Assembly: GCA_017420755.1 (NCBI GenBank)
Contig: JAFQOG010000029.1
Span: forward strand, 244,282 to 308,281
Origin: Clostridia bacterium
GTDB lineage: Bacteria > Bacillota > Clostridia > Oscillospirales > CAG-272
Reading direction: 5' to 3'
DNA: 64,000 nucleotides
The position numbers were made by a program, and so were the translations under genes. The notes beneath the pieces were generated by a model. The model was not told the DNA's origin and did not search any database. It saw only the letters and a list, made by a program, of their open reading frames with translations. Of this stretch, positions 8,853 through 18,491 are shown piece by piece (within the stretch, counting starts at the first letter, position 1; each line of letters opens with the position of its first letter).

Positions 8853-11594
8853 TTATTCTCCGTCTGCAGAATTTGCTCCGCAACACTTTTTGTATTTCTT
8901 GCCACTTCCACAAGGACAAGGATCGTTTCTACCAACCTTATTTTCAGCTCTTACGGGCTGTGTGGTTCTGGTTGTTCTTCTCTCGCTTGCTCCAAATTTC
9001 ATAAATCCCTCGTCACTAGGTCTTGCAACCTGTACACGCTGAATTGGCTGAGCCTTTGGCATAGCAGAAAGAATTTGTCTTACTGTATCATCACGAATTG
9101 CCAAAATCATTTCGTCAAAGAGATCAGCTCCTGCAAGCTTATATTCGTTTACAGGGTTTCTTTGAGCGTATGCTTGTAGATTGATGCTATCACGAAGGTC
9201 ATCCATTGCCTCAAGGTGATCCATCCACTTCTCGTCAACATTACGAAGAAGAATTACTCTTTCAAGCTCACGAGCGCCTTCAACTCCAAATAGCTCCTCC
9301 TTGCTCTCCCAAAGGGCAATAGCACGCAAAACAAGAGTTTCGGTGATTTCCTTTGCGGTTTCATTTCCTTGGAAATCATCATATGAGCAAATTAATGGTG
9401 TGTATTTATTAAGAAGCTCCTGTAGCTCCCATTCCTCTCTTGAGCCAATTGTGTGAGCCTCAACGGTGTCTGTAATGGTAGAAATGATCATATTTCTGAT
9501 CTTTTCCTTTAAGTCGATACCATCAAGAACCTCTGCACGCTGAGTGTAAATAACATTTCTTTGCTGATTCATGACATCGTCATAGGAGAGGACATATTTA
9601 CGCCTTTGGAAGTTTCTGTCCTCTATTCTGCCCTGTGCATTTTCAATTGTGCCGGACAAAATTCTAGCGTCAATTGGAGTATCCTCGTCAATTCCCAGAC
9701 GATTTACTATGCCTATCATTCTATCGCTTCCAAACAATCTCATAAGATCGTCCTCAAAGGATAGATAAAACCTTGATTCACCGGGGTCACCTTGACGGCC
9801 TGCACGACCTCTTAGCTGATTGTCGATACGCCTACTCTCGTGACGCTCTGTACCGATGATAAATAGACCACCAACAGCCCTTACCTTTTCAGCCTCCGGC
9901 GCAATTTCAAGCTTATATTTCTCATAAAGCTCGGCAAAAACAGCTCTTGCTGCGAAAATTTCCTCAGAAACCGATTGTGACGAGCCTGTTGCCAGCATTA
10001 TAGTTTCCTCGTCGTAGCCTAGCTTTTTCATTTCCTTTTTAGCAAGGTATTCGGGATTTCCTCCAAGCATAATATCCGTTCCACGACCCGCCATATTTGT
10101 GGCGATGGTTACAGCCTTGAATTTGCCGGCAGACGATACAATATCTGCCTCTCTTTCATGGTGCTTAGCGTTTAATACATTGTGAGGAATTCCAAAATTC
10201 TTAAGCTTTTGAGAGAGCCACTCCGATTTTTCAACCGAAACAGTACCAACAAGCACCGGCTGTCCCTTATCGTAGCATTCCTTGATTTGTCTTAAAATCG
10301 CCCTTTCCTTGCCTGCCCTTGTCTTATACACAACATCGTTGTGGTCAATTCTTATCATGGGCTTATTTGTAGGAACTACAACAACATCAAGGTCATAAAT
10401 TTCTCTAAATTCATTCTCCTCGGAGAGCGCTGTACCGGTCATACCGGAGAGCTTGTTATACATTCTAAAATAGTTTTGGAATGTAATTGTCGCAATAGTG
10501 CGATTTTCTCTTTGAATTTTAACTCTTTCCTTTGCCTCGATTGCCTGATGAAGTCCGTCAGAATATCTTCTACCGGGCATAAGACGGCCTGTAAAGGTGT
10601 CAACAATTATAACCTGTCCGTCCTTGATAACATAATCAGTATCACGATGCATAATTCCGTGAGCCTTGATGGCAAGCTGAACATGGTGGTGAAGCTCAGA
10701 ATTTTCGGGCGCTGTTAGATTTTCAATTCCAAAAAATCTTTCCGCCTTTTCTACTCCGTGCTTGGTAAGAGTTGCAGTTTTTGATTTTTCGTCAACAATA
10801 TAATCCTGCTCAATATCCTCGTGCTCTACCTTTAGGTCAAGCTCCTTGATAACAAATTTGGTAAAGGTGCGTACCAAGGCATCTGCCCTGTCGTAAAGGT
10901 CAGTGCTTTTGTTTCCTGCGCCGGATATGATAAGAGGTGTTCTTGCCTCGTCGATAAGAATGGAGTCAACCTCGTCAACAATGGCAAAATAGTGTCCTCT
11001 TTGACACATTTGCTCCTTATAAATAACCATGTTATCACGAAGATAGTCAAAGCCAAACTCGTTATTTGTACCATAGGTAATATCACAATTATAAGCCCTT
11101 TTCTTGTCAGCCTTTGATTGACCGTGAACAACAAGACCGGTTGTGAGTCCCAGAAATTCGTGAATTCTTCCCATTTCCTCACAGCCTAAGCGAGCAAGGT
11201 AATCGTTTACTGTAACGATATGAACGCCCTTGCCTGTAAGAGCATTAAGATATGATGGCAAAACAGCAACAAGGGTCTTTCCCTCACCCGTTTTCATTTC
11301 AGCTATTCTGCCTTGATGTAGCAAAATACCACAAATAAGCTGAACACGGAAGGGGCGCTTGCCCAAAACTCTGTCAGATGCCTCACGAACGAGGGCGTAT
11401 GCCTCGGGCAAAATATCGTCAAGGGTTTCTCCATCAGAAAGACGAGCCTTGAAAATATCGGTCATCTCTCTCATTTCAGCGTCGCTCATGCTAGCAAATC
11501 TTTCGCCGAGCTCTTCTATTTTGTCAACAATTGGAATTATTTTTTTAATTTGCTTGTCACTATATGTTCCAAAGATTTTTGAAAAAAGTCCCAT
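8853..11594 (-). CDS. secA: Protein translocase ATPase subunit SecA
   Basis: The 913-residue product is a full-length SecA, the motor that pushes preproteins through SecYEG. Visible features: Walker A in [11 protein letters not shown] (about residue 96-106), [19 protein letters not shown] for the DEAD-type Walker B (about 208-226), the MTGTALSEE and AGRGTDI motifs of the helicase core, [13 protein letters not shown] (motif VI), and a C-terminal SEC-C zinc site [16 protein letters not shown] that binds SecB-like partners or lipids. The ATG at 11592-11594 has a GAAAGGAAA ribosome site. Two membrane protein genes follow with almost no spacing. Confidence 0.97.
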   Translation of the reverse strand: MGLFSKIFGTYSDKQIKKIIPIVDKIEELGERFASMSDAEMREMTDIFKARLSDGETLDDILPEAYALVREASDRVLGKRPFRVQLICGILLHQGRIAEMKTGEGKTLVAVLPSYLNALTGKGVHIVTVNDYLARLGCEEMGRIHEFLGLTTGLVVHGQSKADKKRAYNCDITYGTNNEFGFDYLRDNMVIYKEQMCQRGHYFAIVDEVDSILIDEARTPLIISGAGNKSTDLYDRADALVRTFTKFVIKELDLKVEHEDIEQDYIVDEKSKTATLTKHGVEKAERFFGIENLTAPENSELHHHVQLAIKAHGIMHRDTDYVIKDGQVIIVDTFTGRLMPGRRYSDGLHQAIEAKERVKIQRENRTIATITFQNYFRMYNKLSGMTGTALSEENEFREIYDLDVVVVPTNKPMIRIDHNDVVYKTRAGKERAILRQIKECYDKGQPVLVGTVSVEKSEWLSQKLKNFGIPHNVLNAKHHEREADIVSSAGKFKAVTIATNMAGRGTDIMLGGNPEYLAKKEMKKLGYDEETIMLATGSSQSVSEEIFAARAVFAELYEKYKLEIAPEAEKVRAVGGLFIIGTERHESRRIDNQLRGRAGRQGDPGESRFYLSFEDDLMRLFGSDRMIGIVNRLGIDEDTPIDARILSGTIENAQGRIEDRNFQRRKYVLSYDDVMNQQRNVIYTQRAEVLDGIDLKEKIRNMIISTITDTVEAHTIGSREEWELQELLNKYTPLICSYDDFQGNETAKEITETLVLRAIALWESKEELFGVEGARELERVILLRNVDEKWMDHLEAMDDLRDSINLQAYAQRNPVNEYKLAGADLFDEMILAIRDDTVRQILSAMPKAQPIQRVQVARPSDEGFMKFGASERRTTRTTQPVRAENKVGRNDPCPCGSGKKYKKCCGANSADGE

Positions 11595-11767
11595 TTCATT
11601 TTCCTTTCGGTTAGGTTATTTTAATCCATACATAATTTATAATAACATACAAATTATTAAAAATCTATACTTATTTGTAAATTTTCTTGCGAATTTGTTT
11701 CAAAAATCATTGTTTTTTGACTTTTTTAATGCTATTATACTAGTAATGATTGATAGGAGATAGAATT

Positions 11768-12265
11768 ATGAATGATTTGAATATAGTACTTTTAGAGCCG
11801 GAAATTCCACAAAACACAGGAAATATTGCTCGCACCTGTGCGTCCTCGGGGGCTTCTCTACACATGATAAAGCCCTTAGGATTTAAAATTGATGACGCAA
11901 AGCTAAAGCGTGCAGGCATGGACTATTGGTACCACCTTGATATACACTACTACGAAAATATTGACGAGTTTTTCGAGAAAAATCCCGATGCGAATTTTTA
12001 TTTATTTACCAAAAAAGCGTCAAAAAGGTACACCGACATAAATTATGATAAAAGGGTGTTTTTCTTCTTTGGGCGTGAAAGCTGTGGTCTGCCCGAGGCG
12101 CTTTTGGAAAAATATTCGGAGCGTTGCCTTAGAATTCCTATGAAAGAGGGACTACGCTCTCTTAACCAATCAAATTCCGTTGCGATTGCGGTTTATGAGT
12201 ATTTAAGACAGCACGATTTTGATGGGCTATCCGACAACGGTGGTTGGATAAATCACGAGAATTAA
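11768..12265 (+). CDS. trmL: tRNA (cytidine(34)-2'-O)-methyltransferase (SpoU/TrmL family)
   Basis: The start at 11768 is chosen because AGGAGA lies 8 bases before it; this gives 165 residues, the normal TrmL length. The protein is a single SPOUT (trefoil-knot) domain: NIVLLEPEIPQNTGNIARTC at the N-terminus is the motif 1 signature, FFFGRESCGLPE the central motif and IPMKEGLRSLNQSNSVAIAVYE the knot motif 3. TrmL methylates the ribose of the wobble base in some tRNA-Leu. It is transcribed alone, divergent from secA, and ends at a shared bidirectional terminator. Confidence 0.92.
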   Translation: MNDLNIVLLEPEIPQNTGNIARTCASSGASLHMIKPLGFKIDDAKLKRAGMDYWYHLDIHYYENIDEFFEKNPDANFYLFTKKASKRYTDINYDKRVFFFFGRESCGLPEALLEKYSERCLRIPMKEGLRSLNQSNSVAIAVYEYLRQHDFDGLSDNGGWINHEN

Positions 12266-12373
12266 CGAATTTTTGAATTTTAATATTCTAAAAATCATAA
12301 ATTTCTAAATTTGAAAATTTTATTTTTATGAATTTTCCCTTTTAAATTAAGGGTAAATCAATATTTCAAAAGG

Positions 12374-12518
12374 CAAAAAGCACTTCAAAATGAAGTGCTT
12401 TTTTGTGTATTATTTATTTATTTTATTGCGTGCAAAAATACAGAGTTAGCCTCTGTCTGTCTGTTAGGATTTTCGCAGATTTCATTTTATTTATCAAGAC
12501 CTTTCTAACATTTTGCGT
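12374..12518 (-). ncRNA. Candidate orphan small transcript (function unknown)
   Basis: A minus-strand unit with a near-consensus promoter just upstream and a strong hairpin terminator at its end, not leading into any gene (trmL reads toward it from the other side). The predicted RNA contains TGTTAG...CTAACA and ACAGAG-GCTAA-CTCTGT pairings, so it could fold. A 20-codon ATG frame exists at about 12424-12486 but its only purine-rich stretch is 14 bases away, so I do not call it a gene. This fills the 335-base gap between trmL and dpaB. Confidence 0.4.
12375..12404. terminator. Bidirectional intrinsic terminator (trmL and orphan transcript)
   Basis: AAAAAGCACTTCA / TGAAGTGCTTTTTT hairpin with a three-base loop; U-runs on both sides. 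Confidence 0.85.
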
Positions 12519-12524
12519 TATTTT

Positions 12525-12553
12525 ATTTTAGCATATATAATTTAAAATGTCAA
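12525..12553 (-). promoter_or_regulatory. Strong sigma-A promoter of the orphan transcript
   Basis: TTGACA, 17 bases, TAAAAT, with an extended TATGC before the -10 box, on the minus strand. Confidence 0.65.
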
Positions 12554-12557
12554 TAAT

Positions 12558-12594
12558 AAAAACGCAAATGCGAGAGCGTGCATTTGCGTTTTTT
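12558..12594 (-). terminator. Intrinsic terminator of dpaAB
   Basis: Hairpin AACGCAAATGC / GCATTTGCGTT flanked by A and T runs, directly after the dpaB stop. Confidence 0.85.
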
Positions 12595-12599
12595 ATATT

Positions 12600-13160
12600 T
12601 CATATAAACAATGGTCTTAATTGCCTTGCGTCAAGGGCATAGGAAAGGGTTTGAGAAACGAGTGAAAATTCGGAAATTAAAGAATGAGGCTTTCTTGTTG
12701 GGTCGTCCTGCTTCATTGGCACAAAATAGACATGCTTGCGCTCTAACAAAATGCTTATATTTTGCAAATTAGCGCTCAATGCATCGTTTGAGCAAAGCGC
12801 GATAACAAGTGGACGATCTGCACGAAGATGCGCCTTTGCGGTCATTGTAACAGCGGTATCTGTTATTCCTCTTGCAATTTTTGCAAGTGTGTTTCCTGTG
12901 CATGGTGCTATTATAAGTGCATCAAGTGCGATTTTTGGCCCTAGTGGCTCTGCATCTACTATTGTGTGAATGATTTTCTTGCCTGTTATCTGCTCTACCC
13001 TCTCTATTAGCGAGCTTGCCTTTCCAAAGCGAGTGTCTGTAGCATATACATTTTCACTCATTATTGGTAAAACATCGTAGCCCTGTTCTACGAGGGATTT
13101 CATTTGCTCAAGGCTTTGAGAATGAGTACAAAACGATCCACAAAACGCGTATCCAATCAT
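12600..13160 (-). CDS. dpaB: Dipicolinate synthase subunit B
   Basis: The 186-residue protein belongs to the flavoprotein (HFCD/UbiX-like) fold and matches the B subunit of spore dipicolinate synthase (SpoVFB), which with DpaA oxidises dihydrodipicolinate or its precursor to dipicolinic acid in the mother cell. Family stretches are GYAFCGSFCTH at the N-terminus, DALIIAPCTGNTLAKIARGITDTAVTMTAKAHLR in the middle (quoted in part: APCTGNTLAKIA) and VYFVPMKQDDPTRKP. The ATG follows the dpaA stop by one base and has an AAGGAG ribosome site. Its presence marks the host as a spore former. Confidence 0.93.
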   Translation of the reverse strand: MIGYAFCGSFCTHSQSLEQMKSLVEQGYDVLPIMSENVYATDTRFGKASSLIERVEQITGKKIIHTIVDAEPLGPKIALDALIIAPCTGNTLAKIARGITDTAVTMTAKAHLRADRPLVIALCSNDALSANLQNISILLERKHVYFVPMKQDDPTRKPHSLISEFSLVSQTLSYALDARQLRPLFI

Positions 13161-13161
13161 A

Positions 13162-13911
13162 CTAGCTCCTTTCGTTAGAAATATATTCTATAACGAAATC
13201 GAATATTGCTCTACCTGCACTTATCGGCATCATTTTACCGGGCAACGCTAGTGCTCTTATTGGACGCTCCTCGTCCTCAAAGCCACCGGGGAGCGAGGCA
13301 AGGTCGTAAATTTGAGTTGATAGTGGGATTTTATCGCTTTCACTTTTTGATATAATCCTTTCGGGAACTGTATTTAGAATTGCGTCGTAGCTTGCCTTTG
13401 GAAGCTCGCAAATTTCAAGGGCGCTTGCACCGTTTTGAACAGCTAAGGCTCTGCTTTCCTCTCTTCTTGCAAAAACAGTTACTTTTGCGCCAAGGAACTT
13501 TAATAGTCTGCAAAGATGCTTTCCAATTCTTCCATAACCTATTATGGCAATGCTGCTATGAGAGAGCGATTTTTCAAGCTTATTTATCAAAATTCCAAGC
13601 ATACACTCAGCCGTTATATAAGCGTTTTTATCCAAAAAGCCTTCATTATTAGAATAGCTTATAAGATTTCCTTTTGAAAACCTTTCAAGCGGTGCGCCTT
13701 GTCCACAAAAAACAAGAGTGCTCTCTTTGATGCTACGGAAAATTTTAAGAAAATCCTCGTCATCTAGGGCACTCTTTATTGGTAATATTAAAATATTTGG
13801 GCTTTGCACATCATCAGGCAAGCAAAGGCGTGATGAATATCCATTTTCCAAAAATATTTCATTTAGAGCTTCATACCTTTTATCAGAGGAAATAATATTG
13901 ATTTCGTTCAT
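13162..13911 (-). CDS. dpaA: Dipicolinate synthase subunit A
   Basis: I use the ATG at 13909-13911 (AAAGGAAG ribosome site), giving 249 residues. The second half holds a Rossmann NAD(P) site, IAIIGYGRIGKHLCRLLKFL, with FARREE at the end of the next strand, as in SpoVFA. The N-terminal half is the DpaA-specific domain. It acts with DpaB to make dipicolinate for spore cores. The operon is dpaA-dpaB with its own terminator; the lysine-pathway partners often found beside it in Bacillus are not here. Transcription is expected to be mother-cell (sigma-K) controlled; a weak CATAATATG stands upstream but I do not call it. Confidence 0.92.
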   Translation of the reverse strand: MNEINIISSDKRYEALNEIFLENGYSSRLCLPDDVQSPNILILPIKSALDDEDFLKIFRSIKESTLVFCGQGAPLERFSKGNLISYSNNEGFLDKNAYITAECMLGILINKLEKSLSHSSIAIIGYGRIGKHLCRLLKFLGAKVTVFARREESRALAVQNGASALEICELPKASYDAILNTVPERIISKSESDKIPLSTQIYDLASLPGGFEDEERPIRALALPGKMMPISAGRAIFDFVIEYISNERS

Positions 13912-13981
13912 ATATCTTCCTTTAAAATATATTTGAGAAATTCTTCTCAATACATATTATGAGGCTCTTTAGTTTTTGGCA

Positions 13982-14722
13982 TTATTTTTCATTTTTTGCT
14001 ATGAGCATATTGATTTTAAAGCCTTTTTCTGTAAAATTACGCTCATACTCTGTTTGAATGTTCACATCGTTCATATCAGATGCGTGCAGATCATAGGTTT
14101 TGTATTCGAGCAAGAAAGGAGATTTTTCAACCTCTTCGAGCGAAAAATCAAACAAATCTCTATTATCGGTTTTGAAGTGGAATTTTCCACCTTTTACCAA
14201 AATTCTTGAATACATATTAAGAAAGTTAATGTGTGTCAATCTGCGCTTGGCATGTCCCTTTTTGCCCCAAGGGTCACAGAAATTTACATAAATTGCATCA
14301 ACCGAGTTATCAGGAAGGTCCTTAAGTAGCTCTGACGCATCACCTACTGCAAAGCGAACATTTCCCATTTCTTCAAGTGTCATAGGAACGCTATCTGCGC
14401 CAAGAGGATATATTGTTCCGTCAGGGGTTTGCCAACCACCATTAGGTGCAAGATTTCCAAGAGAGCGCGAGGTTGCGTATTTCTCTGTTGCCAAAACACA
14501 AACATCTGCAATTTTCTCTATTGCAAGATAATTATAATCGCTTTCTTGCACGCTTTTGCCTCTTACAAAATCTCCTTTGCCACAGCCAATTTCAATTCTT
14601 AAGGGCTTGTTATTTCCGTAAACGCTTTCTAAATTTTCGACAAGTGTTGCAGGATTTTCCACAATTAATGATGATAGCAAGGATAATCTTTCGCTACCAT
14701 GGCGCTTTTTTTTCATTCTCAT
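13982..14722 (-). CDS. trmB: tRNA (guanosine(46)-N7)-methyltransferase
   Basis: The 246-residue protein has the TrmB methyltransferase core: SAM-binding RIEIGCGKGDFV (about 42-53), AIEK (67-70), the acidic NVRFAVGDASELL (121-133), and the catalytic/tRNA motif YVNFCDPWGKKGHAKRRLTHINFL (quoted in part: NFCDPWGKKGHAKRR). It forms m7G46 in tRNAs. About 33 extra residues (roughly 85-118, rich in Gly/Pro) are inserted between AIEK and the VGDA strand where most TrmB proteins have a short helix. It reads toward dpaA but with a 70-base gap. Confidence 0.93.
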   Translation of the reverse strand: MRMKKKRHGSERLSLLSSLIVENPATLVENLESVYGNNKPLRIEIGCGKGDFVRGKSVQESDYNYLAIEKIADVCVLATEKYATSRSLGNLAPNGGWQTPDGTIYPLGADSVPMTLEEMGNVRFAVGDASELLKDLPDNSVDAIYVNFCDPWGKKGHAKRRLTHINFLNMYSRILVKGGKFHFKTDNRDLFDFSLEEVEKSPFLLEYKTYDLHASDMNDVNIQTEYERNFTEKGFKINMLIAKNEK

Positions 14723-14825
14723 ATTGAATTTTTCTCCATTTTTTGATAAAATAATGTTAACACACTATATACTAACACATTTTTTTGTAAATTTGTATAG
14801 TATTTTTAGAAAAAAGGAGAAATTT

Positions 14826-15083
14826 ATGAAATATTCTTACAGAACCAAGGGTGTTTGCGCTCAAGCAATCAATTTTGAAATAGAGGACGGAAAAATATAT
14901 AATGTTAGCTTTTTGGGTGGCTGTAATGGCAATTTAAAGGCCATTTCTAAACTAATTGAGGGCATGGAATGCGAAAAGGTCATCTCTCTTTTAAGAGGTA
15001 ATGATTGCCGTGGCAGAGGCACTTCGTGCGCCGACCAGTTGACTATCGCAATCGAAAATGCTATGGGGGAAATTAATAAATAA
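14826..15083 (+). CDS. TSCPD domain protein (TIGR03905 family)
   Basis: Start at 14826 follows AAAAGGAGA with good spacing and gives 85 residues. The sequence YRTKGVCAQAINFEIEDGKI followed by VSFLGGCNGNLKAISKLIEG and CRGRGTSCADQLTIAIE is the small TSCPD-type domain with conserved cysteines, otherwise found at the C-terminus of class II ribonucleotide reductases. The stand-alone form is common in Clostridia and its role is not established; a nucleotide- or metal-related function is likely from the RNR link. Its stop overlaps the polA start (TAATG), so the two are coupled. Confidence 0.8.
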   Translation: MKYSYRTKGVCAQAINFEIEDGKIYNVSFLGGCNGNLKAISKLIEGMECEKVISLLRGNDCRGRGTSCADQLTIAIENAMGEINK

Positions 15084-17590
15084 TGAAAAAGCTATTAATC
15101 GTTGACGGAAATAGTATTCTAAATCGCGCTTTTTACGGAATTAGGCCTCTTTCGACTAAGGAAGGCATTCCAACTAACGCAATTTATGGTATGCTTACTA
15201 TTTTGAAGCGTCATCTTGACCATTTGAAGCCAGAATATGCAGTTGTTGCGTTTGATTTGCGTGCTAAGACCTTTAGACATAAGGCTCACGATTTTTACAA
15301 GGCTCAAAGGAAGCCTATGCCCGAGGAGCTTGCTCTCCAGCTTCCCTATGCCAAGGAAGCGGTTAAGTCACTTGGCTTTAATGTAATTGAGCTTGAGGGC
15401 TATGAGGCCGACGATGTAATTGGAACTGTTTCTCGCATTGCTATGCAGGACATGGACATACATTCGTATATTTTAACCGGTGACAGAGACTCGCTTCAGC
15501 TAATCAATCCATCTTGCTCTGTTATTTTAGTTAAAACCAAGGAGGATATTCTCTACGATACGGACAAGTTTATTGAGGATTTTGGCATAACGCCAACCCA
15601 ATACATTGATGTTAAGGCGATTATGGGAGATTCCTCTGATAACATACCCGGTATTAACGGAATTGGCGAAAAGGGTGCTTTTAAGCTCATTGCTGATTTT
15701 GGCTCGCTTGATGCTATTTATGAAGGCTATAAGGATGCAAAAATCAGTGATGGCTTAAAATTAAAGCTTGAAAACGGCAAGGAAATGGCGTATATTTCTA
15801 AATTCTTAGCGACTATCGTTTGCGATGCGCCAATTGAAAGGGATATTCCTGATTTTGAATATAGAGGAATTGATGCCGAGATTGCCTCTGACCTTTTCTT
15901 GAAGCTCGAATTTGAAAGCTTGATAAAAAAATTCAATATTGTTTTTGATCCATCAAAGAGGAAGCCCTCCTCTCCTTCTGTCGAGCCGGAAAAAATCAAG
16001 AACGCCTTTGAAATTGGCGTTCTTGACGATATAAGAGACGAAACCGTTGCGATTTATTATCACGATAAAAAATTATACATCTACACAGAAAAATACAATT
16101 TTTACTATGATGGACTTGATCTTGATGCCTTTTTAAAGGGAAACCGCATAATTTGTCATGATTTAAAGGCGTGGGCAAGGGAGTACAATTTTGATTGCTT
16201 CTTTGATGTTATGCTTGCATCTTATCTCGTTTCTCCATCCGACGCCTCTTATGAGCTAGAAAATCTATGCATCAAGTACTTAAATACTGAATTCGTGCCC
16301 GAGCATGGCGCTCAGCTTATATACGAGCTTTACAAGGTTCTTGATGCCGAGCTTGAAAATATCAATGCAAAAAAAATTTTAACCGACATTGAAATGCCCT
16401 TAGCAAAGGTGCTTACCTCAATGGAAAAAGAAGGCTTTAGAGTTGATACAAGCGGACTTGCCTCTTATGGTGAGGAGCTTGCCTCTATGGCAGAGGCTTA
16501 TCAGGAGCGCATCTATATGCTTGCCGGCGAGGAATTCAACATAAATTCGCCAAAACAGCTTGGTATTATTCTTTTTGAAAAGCTTGGGCTTTCACACGGA
16601 AAGAAAAACAAAAGCGGTGGATATTCAACCGATGCCCATGTTCTCGAGGATTTGAGAAGTGAATCCCCTATTATTGATGAAATTCTAGAGTATAGACAGC
16701 TTATGAAGCTAAAAAGCACCTATTGTGAGGGGCTTTTAAAGGTTGCTGACGAGAACGGAAGGATTCATTCTACCTTTAACCAAACGGTTACTGTTACAGG
16801 TCGTCTTTCCTCGTCCGAGCCAAATCTACAAAACATACCTATTAGAACTGAGCTTGGAAGACGCTTTAGGCAGTATTTTATTACTAAAAGCGAGGATTAC
16901 CTATTAGTTGATGCTGACTACTCTCAAATCGAGCTTAAGGTGCTCGCTCACCTTTCAGGTGATGCTAATATGATTTATGCCTTTAATTCGGGCATGGACA
17001 TTCATACAATGACCGCCTCACAAGTATTTAATGTTCCTCTTGACATGGTAACTCCCGAGCTTAGAAAGCGTGCTAAGGCCGTTAACTTCGGTATTGTTTA
17101 CGGAATTGGCGATTTCTCCTTGGCTAAGGATTTACACATTACAAAAAAAGAGGCAAAGGCTTATATTGACACTTATTTTTTGACATATCCAGATGTTCAT
17201 AATTTCATAAAGGGTCTTATTGAAAGCGCTAAGGAAAAGGGATATGCAGAAACGATGTTTGGTCGTCGCAGATATGTTCCCGAAATAGAATCTAAAAATT
17301 ATAATATTCGCTCATTCGGTGAAAGAGTTGCTATGAACTCGCCAATTCAAGGTAGCGCTGCTGATATTATTAAAATTGCTATGATTAGAGTCTATAATGC
17401 TCTAAAGAAAGCGAAAATCGACGCTAGAATTATTCTTCAAGTACATGATGAATTGATTCTTGAGGCGCACAAAACCTGTGCCGATGAGGCTAAGAAAATT
17501 CTTCAAAGAGAAATGGAGGCAGCTGTTGAGCTTCTTGCACCATTAACTGCTGATGCAGGCATTGGTGCGACATGGCTTGATGCTAAGTAA
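15083..17590 (+). CDS. polA: DNA polymerase I (proofreading domain inactive)
   Basis: The 835-residue protein has an N-terminal 5' nuclease (LIVDGNSILNRAFYGI at 4-19, YEADDVIGT, GDSSDNIPGI), a shortened middle 3'-5' exonuclease-like domain, and a C-terminal family A polymerase. Polymerase motifs: A, DADYSQIELKVLAHLSGD with metal Asp at 612; B, RKRAKAVNFGIVYG; C, QVHDELILEA. The middle domain lacks the DxE and other acidic residues needed for proofreading, as in many Firmicutes. Motif A has Lys619 where Arg is usual. It fills gaps and removes RNA primers in replication and repair. ispE follows after 6 bases. Confidence 0.96.
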   Translation: MKKLLIVDGNSILNRAFYGIRPLSTKEGIPTNAIYGMLTILKRHLDHLKPEYAVVAFDLRAKTFRHKAHDFYKAQRKPMPEELALQLPYAKEAVKSLGFNVIELEGYEADDVIGTVSRIAMQDMDIHSYILTGDRDSLQLINPSCSVILVKTKEDILYDTDKFIEDFGITPTQYIDVKAIMGDSSDNIPGINGIGEKGAFKLIADFGSLDAIYEGYKDAKISDGLKLKLENGKEMAYISKFLATIVCDAPIERDIPDFEYRGIDAEIASDLFLKLEFESLIKKFNIVFDPSKRKPSSPSVEPEKIKNAFEIGVLDDIRDETVAIYYHDKKLYIYTEKYNFYYDGLDLDAFLKGNRIICHDLKAWAREYNFDCFFDVMLASYLVSPSDASYELENLCIKYLNTEFVPEHGAQLIYELYKVLDAELENINAKKILTDIEMPLAKVLTSMEKEGFRVDTSGLASYGEELASMAEAYQERIYMLAGEEFNINSPKQLGIILFEKLGLSHGKKNKSGGYSTDAHVLEDLRSESPIIDEILEYRQLMKLKSTYCEGLLKVADENGRIHSTFNQTVTVTGRLSSSEPNLQNIPIRTELGRRFRQYFITKSEDYLLVDADYSQIELKVLAHLSGDANMIYAFNSGMDIHTMTASQVFNVPLDMVTPELRKRAKAVNFGIVYGIGDFSLAKDLHITKKEAKAYIDTYFLTYPDVHNFIKGLIESAKEKGYAETMFGRRRYVPEIESKNYNIRSFGERVAMNSPIQGSAADIIKIAMIRVYNALKKAKIDARIILQVHDELILEAHKTCADEAKKILQREMEAAVELLAPLTADAGIGATWLDAK

Positions 17591-17596
17591 TAGTTT

Positions 17597-18466
17597 ATGA
17601 AATACTCTATTTTAGCGCCTGCCAAAATAAATCTCTTTCTTGATGTTACAAAAAAGCGTCCCGATGGATATCACGAGATTACAAGCGTTATGCAGGCTGT
17701 TTCTCTGTTCGATGAAATTGTTATAGATGTCACAGAAGGTGATAAAACAGAAATATTTCTAAACGGTTCTGAGCCATCTCTTAAATGGGATGAAACAAAT
17801 CTTGTTTATAAGGCGTGCAAGCTATTTATCGAAGAGGCAAAAATCGAGGGATATCGCTTTGACATTTATGTTGAAAAGAAAATTCCCGCTTGCGCAGGAA
17901 TGGCAGGCGGTAGTACCGATGCTGCTAGTACTCTTTTGCGTTTGAATATGATTTTTGGCGATTTTTTCGGCTTGGAAAAGCTTTGCGAGCTTGGTGCTAG
18001 GCTTGGTGCGGATGTTCCCTTTTGCATAAGAGGTGGTACATGCCTTTGTGAAGGCGTTGGAGAAAAAATAACACCTCTTGAGAGTCTGTTTGGCGCTCAT
18101 ATTGTTTGCGCTATAGGTTCGTCCTCTGTTTCAACTCCCGTTGCCTTTTCATTACTTGATGAAAAATTTGGCACAAATCCTGGTAAAAGCGCCTCAATAG
18201 AAGCTTTTTTGGCAAATGTAAAAAAACGAGATTTAAGGGCTATCGGTGCATCTCTTTTCAACAAATTCGAAAGCGTTATCGCATCTGAAAATCCAGAAAT
18301 ACAAAAAATCAAGTGTATTCTCTTGAAAAATGGTGCTCTTGGGGCTTTAATGAGTGGTAGTGGCCCGTCTGTTTTTGGAATTTTTGATAACGAAACTGAC
18401 CAAAAAAACGCCTTCTTTGCTTTGCAAAAGGAAAAAATCAAGGCTTTTTTATGTAATTCTCTTTGA
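17597..18466 (+). CDS. ispE: 4-diphosphocytidyl-2-C-methyl-D-erythritol kinase
   Basis: The 289-residue GHMP kinase phosphorylates CDP-methylerythritol in the non-mevalonate isoprenoid pathway. It shows the IspE N-terminus APAKINLFLDV.KRPDGYHE, the ATP-binding glycine loop IPACAGMAGGSTDAA (about 99-113) and the C-terminal GHMP motif LMSGSGPSVFGIF. Length and motif order are complete. It is the last gene of the TSCPD gene-polA-ispE operon, starting 6 bases after polA, with only a weak ribosome site of its own, so coupling is likely. Confidence 0.93.
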   Translation: MKYSILAPAKINLFLDVTKKRPDGYHEITSVMQAVSLFDEIVIDVTEGDKTEIFLNGSEPSLKWDETNLVYKACKLFIEEAKIEGYRFDIYVEKKIPACAGMAGGSTDAASTLLRLNMIFGDFFGLEKLCELGARLGADVPFCIRGGTCLCEGVGEKITPLESLFGAHIVCAIGSSSVSTPVAFSLLDEKFGTNPGKSASIEAFLANVKKRDLRAIGASLFNKFESVIASENPEIQKIKCILLKNGALGALMSGSGPSVFGIFDNETDQKNAFFALQKEKIKAFLCNSL

Positions 18467-18491
18467 TTTTCAATTTTTTTTGGATTTTTTG

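Noticed and set aside
8853-11594. Several plus- and minus-strand frames within secA
   Set aside because: All are out of frame with the full-length SecA reading and have no independent evidence.
12424-12486. A 20-codon ATG frame inside the orphan transcript
   Set aside because: No properly spaced ribosome site (nearest AAGG is 14 bases away) and no recognisable features; kept only as a note.
13911-13981. Sigma-K promoter for dpaA (CATAATATG)
   Set aside because: The -10-like block is present but no correctly spaced -35 AC element is visible, so the call would be too weak.
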